Shown in pieces: positions 7,676 to 15,064 of a stretch of 64,000 nt of DNA. Each line of letters opens with the position of its first letter. Position 1 is the first letter of the stretch. The position numbers were made by a program, and so were the translations under genes. The notes beneath the pieces are model-generated. The model was not told where the DNA came from. It was given only the letters and a program-made list of their open reading frames with translations, and did no database searches. The stretch comes from Bacillota bacterium (GTDB lineage Bacteria > Bacillota > Clostridia > Peptostreptococcales > Anaerovoracaceae), in NCBI GenBank assembly GCA_030526355.1, contig JAUNDC010000010.1:33391-97390 (forward strand), written 5' to 3'.

Positions 7676-7699
7676 AATTACCTCGAAAGTGAGGTAATT
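7676..7699. promoter_or_regulatory. Perfect hairpin covering the ribosome-binding site of the 7703 gene
   Basis: AATTACCTC and GAGGTAATT are perfect 9-bp complements around the 6-base loop GAAAGT. The right arm contains the GAGGT Shine-Dalgarno of the rightward gene whose ATG is at 7703, so in mRNA the ribosome-binding site would be paired. It could equally be a DNA operator between two divergent genes. Confidence 0.6.
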
Positions 7700-7702
7700 A
7701 CA

Positions 7703-8074
7703 ATGAATGAAATTAAGTATGAAATTCTTAAGCTGCTCGACACTTCTGATAAACTATTCACTGGATATGAAATCCTGGAATGCTTTCAAAAACTCGATTA
7801 TAAGGTTGCAGATGTCGAGAAACATTTCTTTGATCTGTGCAGATTAGGATACACAGACAGCGGTACTCATCAAGATATTGTCAATGTTACTGTCCAAGGT
7901 CGAAAGTATATTGATGACTATGAGTATCGCAAGGAATGCGACAACCTCTATAAACAGCAACTGGCTGATACTAAAAGAACTGCACAACGTTCATTCGCAG
8001 TGGCTGTCATCTCCGCTGTTATTGCGCTTATCGCTACCGCTTCCGACATAGTTGCAACCATTATTGCTAATTAA
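7703..8074 (+). CDS. Predicted membrane-anchored winged-helix protein
   Basis: This 123-residue protein starts MNEIKYEILKLLDTSDKL. Residues 1-75 look like a winged helix (ILECFQKL, HFFDLCRLGY, then the wing VNVTVQGRKYI). Residues about 100-123 are a hydrophobic segment (AVAVISAVIALIATASDIVA) forming one C-terminal membrane span. The gene points rightward, against the leftward early block on both sides, and its 3' end overlaps a leftward gene. I chose the ATG at 7703, 8 bp after GAGGT. No function is known; its place near the repressors suggests a gene expressed in the lysogen. Confidence 0.62.
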   Translation: MNEIKYEILKLLDTSDKLFTGYEILECFQKLDYKVADVEKHFFDLCRLGYTDSGTHQDIVNVTVQGRKYIDDYEYRKECDNLYKQQLADTKRTAQRSFAVAVISAVIALIATASDIVATIIAN

Positions 8075-8308
8075 CAGCAATAATTTTTCAGTATCTATAT
8101 CTAACCCTGTTGCTTGAGATGAAAGCATTTTCTCCTTGTTTTTGCTTTTTTCAAAACTCTCTGCGCTACAAGGAGGAAATGTTTTCTCATCTGGAAAAAG
8201 CATGTTGATAATTCTATTTATGTTCTTTTCAGTGCCTCTCATATGTCGAAATGCAACACTTAAGTAATATTTGCGAAATAAAGCTTTCCAATATTTTTCT
8301 AATGACAT
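7991..8308 (-). CDS. Hypothetical phage protein
   Basis: This 105-residue protein of unknown function starts MSLEKYWKALFRKYY. A strong GGAGGTG site precedes the ATG at 8308, and it follows the Cro-like gene by about 30 bp. The last 28 codons overlap the 3' end of the rightward winged-helix gene. The C-terminal portion (SGSDKRNNSGDDSHCE) is low in complexity and is the part antisense to the other gene, so the true stop is as given but that tail may have little constraint. Confidence 0.5.
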   Translation of the reverse strand: MSLEKYWKALFRKYYLSVAFRHMRGTEKNINRIINMLFPDEKTFPPCSAESFEKSKNKEKMLSSQATGLDIDTEKLLLLISNNGCNYVGSGSDKRNNSGDDSHCE

Positions 8309-8341
8309 TTATTCACCTCCTCTTTTAATACGCGTTTACGG

Positions 8342-8566
8342 TTATTTACATGAATTATTTTCATGTAACTGAGTAAAAAAAATTTGGCTCAGTTTGACGC
8401 CAAATAAATCAGCGACAGCCTGCACTTTGCTAACTGCCACTCCCGATATGTCTTTTTCCCATGCATTATAAGTTTGCGTTGATATGCCCAATTTATCAGC
8501 AGTTTCCTGTTGTGTCCATCCTTTCCTTGCACGTAATTCTCTTAAAGAAAATTTCTGTTCGCTCAT
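8342..8566 (-). CDS. Cro-like XRE-family repressor
   Basis: This 74-residue protein is almost entirely one XRE helix-turn-helix: LRARKGWTQQETADKLGISTQTYNAWEKD. It resembles phage Cro or small clostridial regulators. A GGAGGTATC site precedes the ATG at 8566. It is transcribed leftward from a promoter with TTGACA and TAATAT boxes and is divergent from the CI-like gene, which is the standard lytic/lysogenic switch layout. A full copy of the shared operator lies in its own last codons (8348-8366). Confidence 0.85.
   Translation of the reverse strand: MSEQKFSLRELRARKGWTQQETADKLGISTQTYNAWEKDISGVAVSKVQAVADLFGVKLSQIFFTQLHENNSCK
8348..8366. promoter_or_regulatory. Repressor operator copy inside the cro 3' end
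   Basis: The 19-bp palindrome ACATGAA-N5-TTCATGT is identical to the operator at 8597-8615, but lies 240 bp away in the last codons of the Cro-like gene. A distant extra operator suits DNA looping between repressor oligomers. Confidence 0.7.
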
Positions 8567-8591
8567 TTTTGATACCTCCTTTCTTGCCTAA

Positions 8592-8620
8592 ATATTACAT
8601 GAATTATTTTCATGTGTCAA
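8592..8620 (-). promoter_or_regulatory. Leftward (cro) promoter with operator filling the spacer
   Basis: On the - strand TTGACA (8620-8615) and TAATAT (8597-8592) are separated by exactly 17 bp. The spacer is taken up by the palindrome ACATGAA-N5-TTCATGT (8597-8615). Repressor bound there would block RNA polymerase completely. Confidence 0.8.
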
Positions 8621-8626
8621 TAGTTT

Positions 8627-8645
8627 TCTTGAATTTTTTTCATGT
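8627..8645. promoter_or_regulatory. Repressor operator, variant copy
   Basis: TCTTGAA-N5-TTCATGT is a near match to the 19-bp operator, with its centre 30 bp from the copy in the cro promoter. It lies between the two divergent promoters. Confidence 0.65.
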
Positions 8646-8670
8646 TTTCTTTATTTTTTATCAAATATAC

Positions 8671-8699
8671 TTGAATTTTATTCCTATAAATGCTATATT
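8671..8699 (+). promoter_or_regulatory. Rightward (cI) promoter with overlapping operator
   Basis: TTGAAT (8671-8676) and TATATT (8694-8699) have a 17-bp spacer and lie about 26 bp before the start of the CI-like gene. A weak operator copy, ACTTGAA-N5-TTCCTAT (8669-8687), overlaps the -35 box, suggesting autoregulation at high repressor levels. Confidence 0.65.
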
Positions 8700-8724
8700 G
8701 AGCGTATGGAAGGAGGGTATATTA

Positions 8725-9360
8725 ATGACACTTGCCAAAAACATACGTTACTTAAGACTTAAGAATAATTGGTCACAAGATTATTTGGCGGATTCTTTGG
8801 GGTATAAATCATATACCACAATTCAAAAATGGGAAACAGGCGTTTCTGAACCGCCATTAAAAACGCTCGGCAAGCTCGCCGAACTGTTTGGTGTTGATAT
8901 GGATGAACTCGCAAATAGAGATTTTGAACTTCCTTCTGAAAATAATAATACTTCCAAATCAACTGGCGTTTCCATACCAATAGTGAGCACTATTGTCGCT
9001 GGTATGCCAGCTGATGCATATGAGGATATCCTTGGTTATGAGGAAATAAGCCACTCACTTGCAAAAACTGGAGATTTTATATGCCTTAAAGTAAAAGGCG
9101 ATAGTATGTCTCCGGTCATTCAAGATAGCGATTTAGTTATTGTACGTCATCAGCCCGATGTTGAAAATGGTGATATTGCAGTTGTAAGAATAAATGGTGA
9201 TGAAGCAACACTTAAACAGGTACAAAAAAGTGAAGCTGGCATTACTCTTATTGCGTATAATCCATCTGTGTATCCTCCGCATTTTTATAGCAATAAGGAA
9301 ATCGAAGAGCTTCCTGTGGTCGTTGAAGGAAAAGTCGTTGAAATGAAGAGAAGTTTTTAA
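8725..9360 (+). CDS. CI/LexA-like phage repressor with S24 peptidase domain
   Basis: This 211-residue repressor has an N-terminal XRE helix-turn-helix (residues 5-62, NWSQDYLADSLGYKSYTTIQ) and a C-terminal LexA/S24 self-cleavage domain. The scissile Ala92-Gly93 is in TIVAGMP, the catalytic Ser127 in GDSMSP, and Lys164 in EATLKQV. RecA-stimulated self-cleavage would induce the element after DNA damage. I chose the ATG at 8725, 8 bp after GGAGGG; the open frame extends further upstream but that part is promoter and operator DNA. It is divergent from the Cro-like gene. Confidence 0.9.
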   Translation: MTLAKNIRYLRLKNNWSQDYLADSLGYKSYTTIQKWETGVSEPPLKTLGKLAELFGVDMDELANRDFELPSENNNTSKSTGVSIPIVSTIVAGMPADAYEDILGYEEISHSLAKTGDFICLKVKGDSMSPVIQDSDLVIVRHQPDVENGDIAVVRINGDEATLKQVQKSEAGITLIAYNPSVYPPHFYSNKEIEELPVVVEGKVVEMKRSF

Positions 9361-9384
9361 TTGTATTATTCAGAGAGGTGCAAA

Positions 9385-9927
9385 GTGTTTATTTCAAAGG
9401 GTTTAATTATTTTTATAGTTTTAATCGGAATATACTACTTATGGAAACATAATAAAACGAATCGACTTTCAAAGTATATGCAAGAATTGCCAAGAAATAA
9501 AGAAATGATATACATAAAACTTCAAAAGCAAACAGAAAAACATGAACTTCTCGCAAAAGGATTTGACAATATATTCCCTATATTTGTTGAAAATATTAAT
9601 GGTATATATGCATCTACTGGCTCATTTAATGATGGCAGCCCACAATATCTATATTCCATATGCAAAGGAAATACATCTTATAATTTTACATGTATTGCTT
9701 TATTTAGGTTTATAAATAGATATATTAACGATCATCCATATGATTTATCAACATACAAAGATGGTATACGATACAAAACTGATTTCTGCAAAGAACTAGA
9801 TGAATTATATTTATGCACCGCAAAAGAATGCATAGGTTTTAAAAATATTGAAAAATATGCTTCTATACATTTAGATCTGATAAAGCGATACGTCGATTCC
9901 GACACAATCAAAATAATCAAATTGTAG
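9385..9927 (+). CDS. Membrane-anchored protein of unknown function (lysogenic cargo candidate)
   Basis: This protein of about 180 residues has one N-terminal membrane span (KGLIIFIVLIGIYYLW) and a soluble domain of about 150 residues rich in Tyr, Ile and Lys, with several cysteines. I do not recognise a family. The GTG at 9385 follows AGAGGTG and is preferred over a TTG at 9361, which directly abuts the repressor stop. It lies between the repressor and the integrase, on the same strand, so it is likely co-expressed with the repressor in the lysogen. That position is typical for superinfection-exclusion or defence cargo. It is more AT-rich than the genes on either side. Confidence 0.6.
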   Translation: MFISKGLIIFIVLIGIYYLWKHNKTNRLSKYMQELPRNKEMIYIKLQKQTEKHELLAKGFDNIFPIFVENINGIYASTGSFNDGSPQYLYSICKGNTSYNFTCIALFRFINRYINDHPYDLSTYKDGIRYKTDFCKELDELYLCTAKECIGFKNIEKYASIHLDLIKRYVDSDTIKIIKL

Positions 9928-9986
9928 AAGTGACGTCGGCTACACTCCCTGCAGTGTATGTCATTAAAACATAATAAAACAGCCCT

Positions 9987-10081
9987 GCGCCAACAGGACT
10001 GTCTATAGACCGTACACCGCGAAGGATTGTACAGTACGTTCAAGCTGATTATAACACAGTCCTTTCGCACCTGTACAGGTG
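9987..10081. promoter_or_regulatory. Integrase leader with hairpin and palindrome
   Basis: This non-coding stretch before the integrase contains an inverted repeat, ACAGCCCTG with CAGGACTGT (one mismatch) at about 9981-10004. A perfect 14-bp palindrome, CACCTGTACAGGTG, lies at 10068-10081, about 35 bp before the integrase start. The first could be a terminator for the cargo gene or an RNA structure; the second could be an operator or an arm-type recombinase site. Confidence 0.45.
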
Positions 10082-10115
10082 TATTTTTTATACAAAAAAT
10101 CAGGAAAGGAAAGTT

Positions 10116-11243
10116 ATGATGGCAACAAAGAAGAATACCACCGTCAAGAGTCAGGACGGGAAAACATACGAATATTTCAGGATCACCAGAACTGTCGGCC
10201 ACGAATGGAAGAATGGTAAAAAGGTTCCTATTAAAAAGCAGTTCACTGGTACCAGTAAAGGAAACGCTGAGAAAAAATATAAAGAATATCTTGAAGAACA
10301 ACATAAACAGAAAGAAGTAATTACTGATAACACGAAACCTATTGGAACTCTTATGCAATACTATGCTGACAATATTCTATCTGTTGATCAAAAATATGCA
10401 CACGGTACAAAAATACGATATCTGTCTTCCTATAATGTGCATATTAAAGATGCGCAATTTACAGAGATACAAGCATCTCTAATTCAAGCTTCAGATATTC
10501 AGAAATTCTATAATAACCTTGACGTTACCATGAGCGTGATTAAAGGTGTTCATAAGTTTATGGTAGCTTTCTTTAAGTGGGCATCGCGCGCAGAAAAAAT
10601 CCGTAATGTTATGCCATCTGTAATTCTGCCTACAAAAAAAGAAAACAAGCGACATGAGGAAATTGTTGTCTGGACGGATGATGAGCTTGAAAAGATTACT
10701 GCATCTCTGGAAAATAATAGGCTTAAGTTCTTTGTAATTTTGGAGATATACACAGGCCTCAGGATTTCTGAACTTATCAGCGTTAAATATAAAGATATTG
10801 ATGATAATCAATTACACGTGCAAAGACAGTATTATAAGGGAGAGATATGCAACCCAAAATATGATTCAAAGCGTTATATCCCATTACATCCAAGAGTGAT
10901 AGAAGAACTATACAAACATAAACAATGGCATGGAAAAGAAATGGAGGAAAACGGTTACAAAACGGACTATATCTTTACAAGCCGAAACGGGAAGCTGCTT
11001 GATGATAAAAATATTCGGCGGGCTCTCAAAAGAATGTATGCGAACAATAACATTCCTTACAAGCACTTCCATGCCTATAGAGCGACGTTCTGTACTAATC
11101 TATGCTTTTCCGGAGCACCAATAGAAGCGGCTGCCAAATTGATGGGTCATAAATCTGTGGAAGTCACCGCCAAATATTATACATTTGTATCCAAATCAAC
11201 AATGCAATCGGCAATAGATAATCTTCCAGATTTTCTTGCCTGA
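10116..11243 (+). CDS. int: Tyrosine integrase of the element
   Basis: This 375-residue phage-type tyrosine recombinase has an N-terminal arm-binding/AP2-like region (1-65), a SAM-like core-binding domain (about 75-170), and a catalytic domain with Arg216 (TGLRISEL), a candidate Lys252, His319-x-x-Arg322 (HAYR), His345 (LMGHKS) and the nucleophile Tyr354 or Tyr355 (AKYYTF). All catalytic residues are present, so it should be active. Two ATG codons are adjacent at 10116; RBS AGGAAAGGAAAG precedes them. The gene ends 130 bp from the 3' end of tRNA-Ala, the usual arrangement when an element has integrated into the tRNA. Confidence 0.93.
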   Translation: MMATKKNTTVKSQDGKTYEYFRITRTVGHEWKNGKKVPIKKQFTGTSKGNAEKKYKEYLEEQHKQKEVITDNTKPIGTLMQYYADNILSVDQKYAHGTKIRYLSSYNVHIKDAQFTEIQASLIQASDIQKFYNNLDVTMSVIKGVHKFMVAFFKWASRAEKIRNVMPSVILPTKKENKRHEEIVVWTDDELEKITASLENNRLKFFVILEIYTGLRISELISVKYKDIDDNQLHVQRQYYKGEICNPKYDSKRYIPLHPRVIEELYKHKQWHGKEMEENGYKTDYIFTSRNGKLLDDKNIRRALKRMYANNNIPYKHFHAYRATFCTNLCFSGAPIEAAAKLMGHKSVEVTAKYYTFVSKSTMQSAIDNLPDFLA

Positions 11244-11324
11244 TATATTTTTTACAACTTTTGCACAAAAGTCCGAACGAAAATCGGCGAAATACCAAAA
11301 GAATAGGCGAAAACAAAAAAAGCA

Positions 11325-11361
11325 AAAACACCCTGAAATTTCAACGGTTTCAAGGTGTTTT
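11325..11361. terminator. Bidirectional terminator between int and tRNA-Ala
   Basis: A 14-bp stem (AAAACACCCTGAAA with TTTCAAGGTGTTTT, one mismatch) encloses a 9-base loop. On the - strand, downstream of the tRNA genes, it is followed by a T-rich run, so it would end the tRNA transcript; on the + strand it ends int. The arm includes the motif GAAATTTCAACG seen elsewhere in the window. Confidence 0.7.
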
Positions 11362-11371
11362 CTGTTGGGAT

Positions 11372-11447
11372 TGGTGGAGAATACGGGGCTCGAACCCGTG
11401 ACCTCATGACTGCCAGTCATGCGCGCTCCCAGCTGCGCTAATCCCCC
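11372..11447 (-). tRNA. tRNA-Ala (anticodon GGC), probable integration site
   Basis: A 76-nt cloverleaf on the - strand begins GGGGGATTAGCGCAG and ends with an encoded CCA. The anticodon loop CTGGCAG lies in a perfect CATGA/TCATG stem, giving anticodon GGC. The T arm has GGTTCGAGCCC-type sequence. The acceptor stem pairs with two G-T wobbles. The integrated element abuts its 3' end. The tRNA is intact, so the element must carry the sequence needed to restore it. Confidence 0.93.
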
Positions 11448-11498
11448 ACATAATCGTTATATTAAGAAGCACTGCGGCTGTCTTTATCATATCGTCTA

Positions 11499-11574
11499 TG
11501 GAGCCACTGGCCGGGATCGAACCGGCCACCTGCGCGTTACGAATGCGCTGCTCTGCCAAATGAGCTACAGTGGC
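11499..11574 (-). tRNA. tRNA-Thr (anticodon CGT)
   Basis: A 76-nt cloverleaf on the - strand begins GCCACTGTAGCTCA and ends CAGTGGC-T-CCA. The anticodon loop TTCGTAA gives anticodon CGT, reading ACG codons. The pair closing the anticodon loop appears to be A-C (stem GCGCA against CGCGC), one mismatch in an otherwise regular arm. It lies 50 bp upstream of tRNA-Ala and probably shares its transcript. Confidence 0.9.
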
Positions 11575-11647
11575 TCGATAGATGTATTTTACTATGTATT
11601 ACAGCTTGAGTCAAGCGGTTTAAGACTCCATAGATGCAGACCGAAAC

Positions 11648-14600
11648 CTAGGCTTCATGATATCTGCATCCCGCAAATGCAGAATCAAACATGCATATGC
11701 TTTTGTATGTGCAATATCTGCAGGAAGTTCTGAGCTTACCGTCCATATCCTTTTCACGTTCTACTTTGGGAGCGATATCTATTGTCCCGCTGCAGATTTC
11801 ACGACAGATACGGGCTACCTGCTCATCAACCTGCCTGCTGAGCTCATTGAACTCATCTCTGGTAAACAGATAACCACCCCTGGCAGCTGCATACGCATTA
11901 TCCTTTTTACTGAGCTTCACGGGAATCACCTGCGAAGCGCTGCTGAACTCTCCATCCATGGATTCGATAATATCCATATCGTTGACAACTATTCCTTCAA
12001 GTCTGTATGCCTCAGCCATACGATCCTGAAGTGCAGCTTCAGCATCCCCATCTGGAGTTTTTTGTGAATCAGCATCTACATCAACATCCTTTATTCTGAA
12101 ATAAAAAACTCCTGCAGGCTCTCTCATTGCAGCTTTAAGATAGATCATCAGCTGCAGCTTGTAGCCGCTTCTGAAATAATCCACATTAACCGACTCTGCT
12201 CCTGTCTTGTAGTCAACTATTCTGACCGCCTCCTGCGGTACACCGGCGCCATCCGTGTTCACATCAGAATTTCCGCCGGAAGGATTCACCTCCATGATAT
12301 CCATTCTGTCAATGATTCCGCGGATCATGACCTTTCTTCCACCCACATCGACATTTACGGGCGGTAGCTTACAGCCCCTGCCGAAGGGCTCTTCAAAGTA
12401 CATTCGGCTGATATGTCCCTTCCTCACCTGCTGTATCATCATCCAGGCAATCCCTGAGCATATCTCTGTTATCCTTTCCGCACGGTACGATTCTTCCGGG
12501 CCCGATGACAGCACTCCCTCACGGAAATTCTCCATATCTTCTGCCAGAATATGTTTAACCTGACTATCACATTCCTCACGAGTTACAGTCATCCACAGCG
12601 ATTCAGGGTCATTCACCTTAATACCGCTTGAAGCTTCAGGTGTAAGTTTTGCTGATAGTCTCATAAGACATTCATGATATATATCTCCAATTTCGCCTGC
12701 ACCGATACCAAATGTGCCCGCTTCCTCAGCCCTGAGTCCATATTTAACAAAATGTGCAAAAGGACATCTGCTGTACCCCTCCAGCCTCGATGCACTCACC
12801 TGTATAGCATCGCTGTCTCCTCTGTACAGCTCATCGGCAAAGCTTTCTCCCAGCCTTCCGAGTTCATTATCAAACAATACGCCTGATGTTACACAATCCA
12901 GAGAAAGCGGCTGATGCTCCTGATACCAGCTGATTACCGGCATCCAGCTATTATTGAATTCCCCGCCTGAACAGCAGCGGCGTAGTACTTCAGCCACATA
13001 AGGCAGAGTGCCTCCAGGAGAGATCAGAAGTTCATTCATGTTTCCATCCGCACCCAGATCTCCTGCCGGAGCCCCATTTCCCTTTCGCATTTCAAAATCC
13101 GCCAACAGCTCATACACTGCCGACGGTCTGATATCTTCACCCTTTTCGTCAACACGGCTGCAGCTCATATACAGCTTTTCCCCAGGCAGCGACAAGGTTC
13201 TATAGATGGCCAGCCACTCCTCCTGCCTGGCGATTCCGTCCCTTTTACTTAACTCCAGCTCCAGATTTTCCAAAGTCTCTTTCTCTTTGTCGTTCAGCAA
13301 ACCCTCATCTTTTACCAGCATAGGCAGAACACCTTCATTGGCCCCCGTCACCACCAGCGCTTTTATTCTGCTGAGTCTGGTTCTCTGAAGCGTTCCGATA
13401 ATAACACAATCTGAATTAGTAGGCACCAGCCCTATCTCTATTTCTTCGAATCCTGCCGTCATAAGCTTCAGAAGCTCACTGTTTGACAGCTTCTCCTCTC
13501 CGACAGTTTCAACGATCTGATCAAAGATATTGCATATGACATTCCAGCTCTGGGCGGTTTCCGCTGCACCCTCGGCAAGCTCTGCGTCCATCTGCTCTGT
13601 GATTATATTCTCCAGCCTTTCTCTGATATGAAAATCATCCTCCAGGAATCTGTAAAGCCCGCTGATCTTTTCTGAAGCCCTGTTTCTGGCACCCACCTGC
13701 GTTCTGGCTGTTTCGATTACCGAAACTATTTCTGCCCGCATCCTGTTCAGCAGGTCAAGATCTTCATCGGAGTATCTGGTACCGTGCCGTGTAAAATCAT
13801 TTTTCCATACAGTACCTCTTATTCTGAATTCCTCCGTATAGTTTTCCAGCAGCTCCGCATCATCAGCATTCAGTCCCATAAGTCCTGATTTTATCATTCG
13901 CATAATTGCGTCATCCTTATAGCCTTCAGAAATGACCTCCATAAGAGCCAGCAAAAATCCAACAGCAGGATGGTGCATTACCTTTCTTTTGCGATCCATG
14001 AATACAGGGATGCCGTATCTCATGAAAGTCCTCCTGAGGACACTGCCTCTGACTTCATAATCATTGCAGACAACAACGATATCTCCGTATCTGAAGCCCT
14101 CATCCCTTACCAGACCCTGAATGTATGCCGCTGCGCTCTCTGCCTCAGTGTATATATTCGAAGCTTTCACCATACTTACCGGATGAAGCCTGTCATATTC
14201 ACTCCACACATTCTTTCTTTTTTCTCCGACGATTGCTTCGACACGAACTTCTTCACCTGCTTCCTCTGCAGCCTTTCTGAGCATTGAAATCACATATCCC
14301 GTAAGAGCAAACAGCTCCCTGCCGTCTGCTTCTGCCAGAAATCGCGCATCGGACCAGCCATCTTCACTGCTTCGGCTTCCTGCAGGCTCATATGTCATAA
14401 CCACATTGACAGAATGAGCTGTTTTTAGCAGCCTCTGTATCACCAGAAGGTTCTTTGGTGTAAAGGTGTCAAATCCATATATCCATACATCTGTACCTTT
14501 AACAAGAGGAGAGTCCGTTATCTTGTCACCGTAAAATGTAATATAATCTTCAGAATCAAGGTATTTTCCTTCGATATACTTCTGATATGCTTCAAATATT

Positions 14601-15055
14601 TTATGCACATCCGCAAGCTTGTACTTAAGATAGCTGCCTTCATCCAGCTTATCCATAACTTCAGCAAGATCCTCCGGAACAGTACCATAACGCTTCATTT
14701 CAGAAATCAGACTGTTCAGCATATCGATAAATGAATTCTGCCAGTTCATGCCCCGGTAAACCCCAAGCTCACCCTCTACCTCTCTCAGTATTTTAGTCAG
14801 AAGCATATGTCTGCCGTATTTGTCAATAAGCGGTGGTTTCCTGCCGCCGGCCTCCTTCACCACCTTGTGCCCCAAGGATGAAAAGTCAACAACCATCAGA
14901 TCAATCAGGCCTTTTGTCTTAAGATAAAAAAAGGCATCCTTTTCTGCTTGCAGGGAAAATTGATCCGGTACAAGCAGCAAGGTTCTGCCTTTAATATGTT
15001 CAAATATGAATTTTGCTTTATCTGCGGCCTCACTGCCGTAGTAAATGTTCAGCAT
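11648..15055 (-). CDS. addB: ATP-dependent nuclease subunit AddB
   Basis: This 1135-residue AddB (RexB-like) subunit belongs to the AddAB helicase-nuclease that processes double-strand breaks for recombination. The C-terminal RecB-type nuclease domain shows VDYKTG and QLMIYL. The Fe-S cysteines are one in SRCPFAHFVKYG and three in CRYCTYKSIC near the end. The N-terminus MLNIYYGSEAADKAKF aligns with the AddB helicase-like start but lacks a GK[ST] Walker A, as in many clostridial AddB proteins, so this half is probably structural. The partner addA normally follows addB but is not here; tRNA genes and the integrated element occupy that position. Confidence 0.92.
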   Translation of the reverse strand: MLNIYYGSEAADKAKFIFEHIKGRTLLLVPDQFSLQAEKDAFFYLKTKGLIDLMVVDFSSLGHKVVKEAGGRKPPLIDKYGRHMLLTKILREVEGELGVYRGMNWQNSFIDMLNSLISEMKRYGTVPEDLAEVMDKLDEGSYLKYKLADVHKIFEAYQKYIEGKYLDSEDYITFYGDKITDSPLVKGTDVWIYGFDTFTPKNLLVIQRLLKTAHSVNVVMTYEPAGSRSSEDGWSDARFLAEADGRELFALTGYVISMLRKAAEEAGEEVRVEAIVGEKRKNVWSEYDRLHPVSMVKASNIYTEAESAAAYIQGLVRDEGFRYGDIVVVCNDYEVRGSVLRRTFMRYGIPVFMDRKRKVMHHPAVGFLLALMEVISEGYKDDAIMRMIKSGLMGLNADDAELLENYTEEFRIRGTVWKNDFTRHGTRYSDEDLDLLNRMRAEIVSVIETARTQVGARNRASEKISGLYRFLEDDFHIRERLENIITEQMDAELAEGAAETAQSWNVICNIFDQIVETVGEEKLSNSELLKLMTAGFEEIEIGLVPTNSDCVIIGTLQRTRLSRIKALVVTGANEGVLPMLVKDEGLLNDKEKETLENLELELSKRDGIARQEEWLAIYRTLSLPGEKLYMSCSRVDEKGEDIRPSAVYELLADFEMRKGNGAPAGDLGADGNMNELLISPGGTLPYVAEVLRRCCSGGEFNNSWMPVISWYQEHQPLSLDCVTSGVLFDNELGRLGESFADELYRGDSDAIQVSASRLEGYSRCPFAHFVKYGLRAEEAGTFGIGAGEIGDIYHECLMRLSAKLTPEASSGIKVNDPESLWMTVTREECDSQVKHILAEDMENFREGVLSSGPEESYRAERITEICSGIAWMMIQQVRKGHISRMYFEEPFGRGCKLPPVNVDVGGRKVMIRGIIDRMDIMEVNPSGGNSDVNTDGAGVPQEAVRIVDYKTGAESVNVDYFRSGYKLQLMIYLKAAMREPAGVFYFRIKDVDVDADSQKTPDGDAEAALQDRMAEAYRLEGIVVNDMDIIESMDGEFSSASQVIPVKLSKKDNAYAAARGGYLFTRDEFNELSRQVDEQVARICREICSGTIDIAPKVEREKDMDGKLRTSCRYCTYKSICMFDSAFAGCRYHEA

Positions 15056-15064
15056 CAGTCATCC

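Noticed and set aside
9732..10358. A 208-codon leftward frame across the cargo gene and integrase start
   Set aside because: It overlaps two better supported rightward genes and the integrase leader, and its translation is Phe/Cys-rich and unlike a protein.
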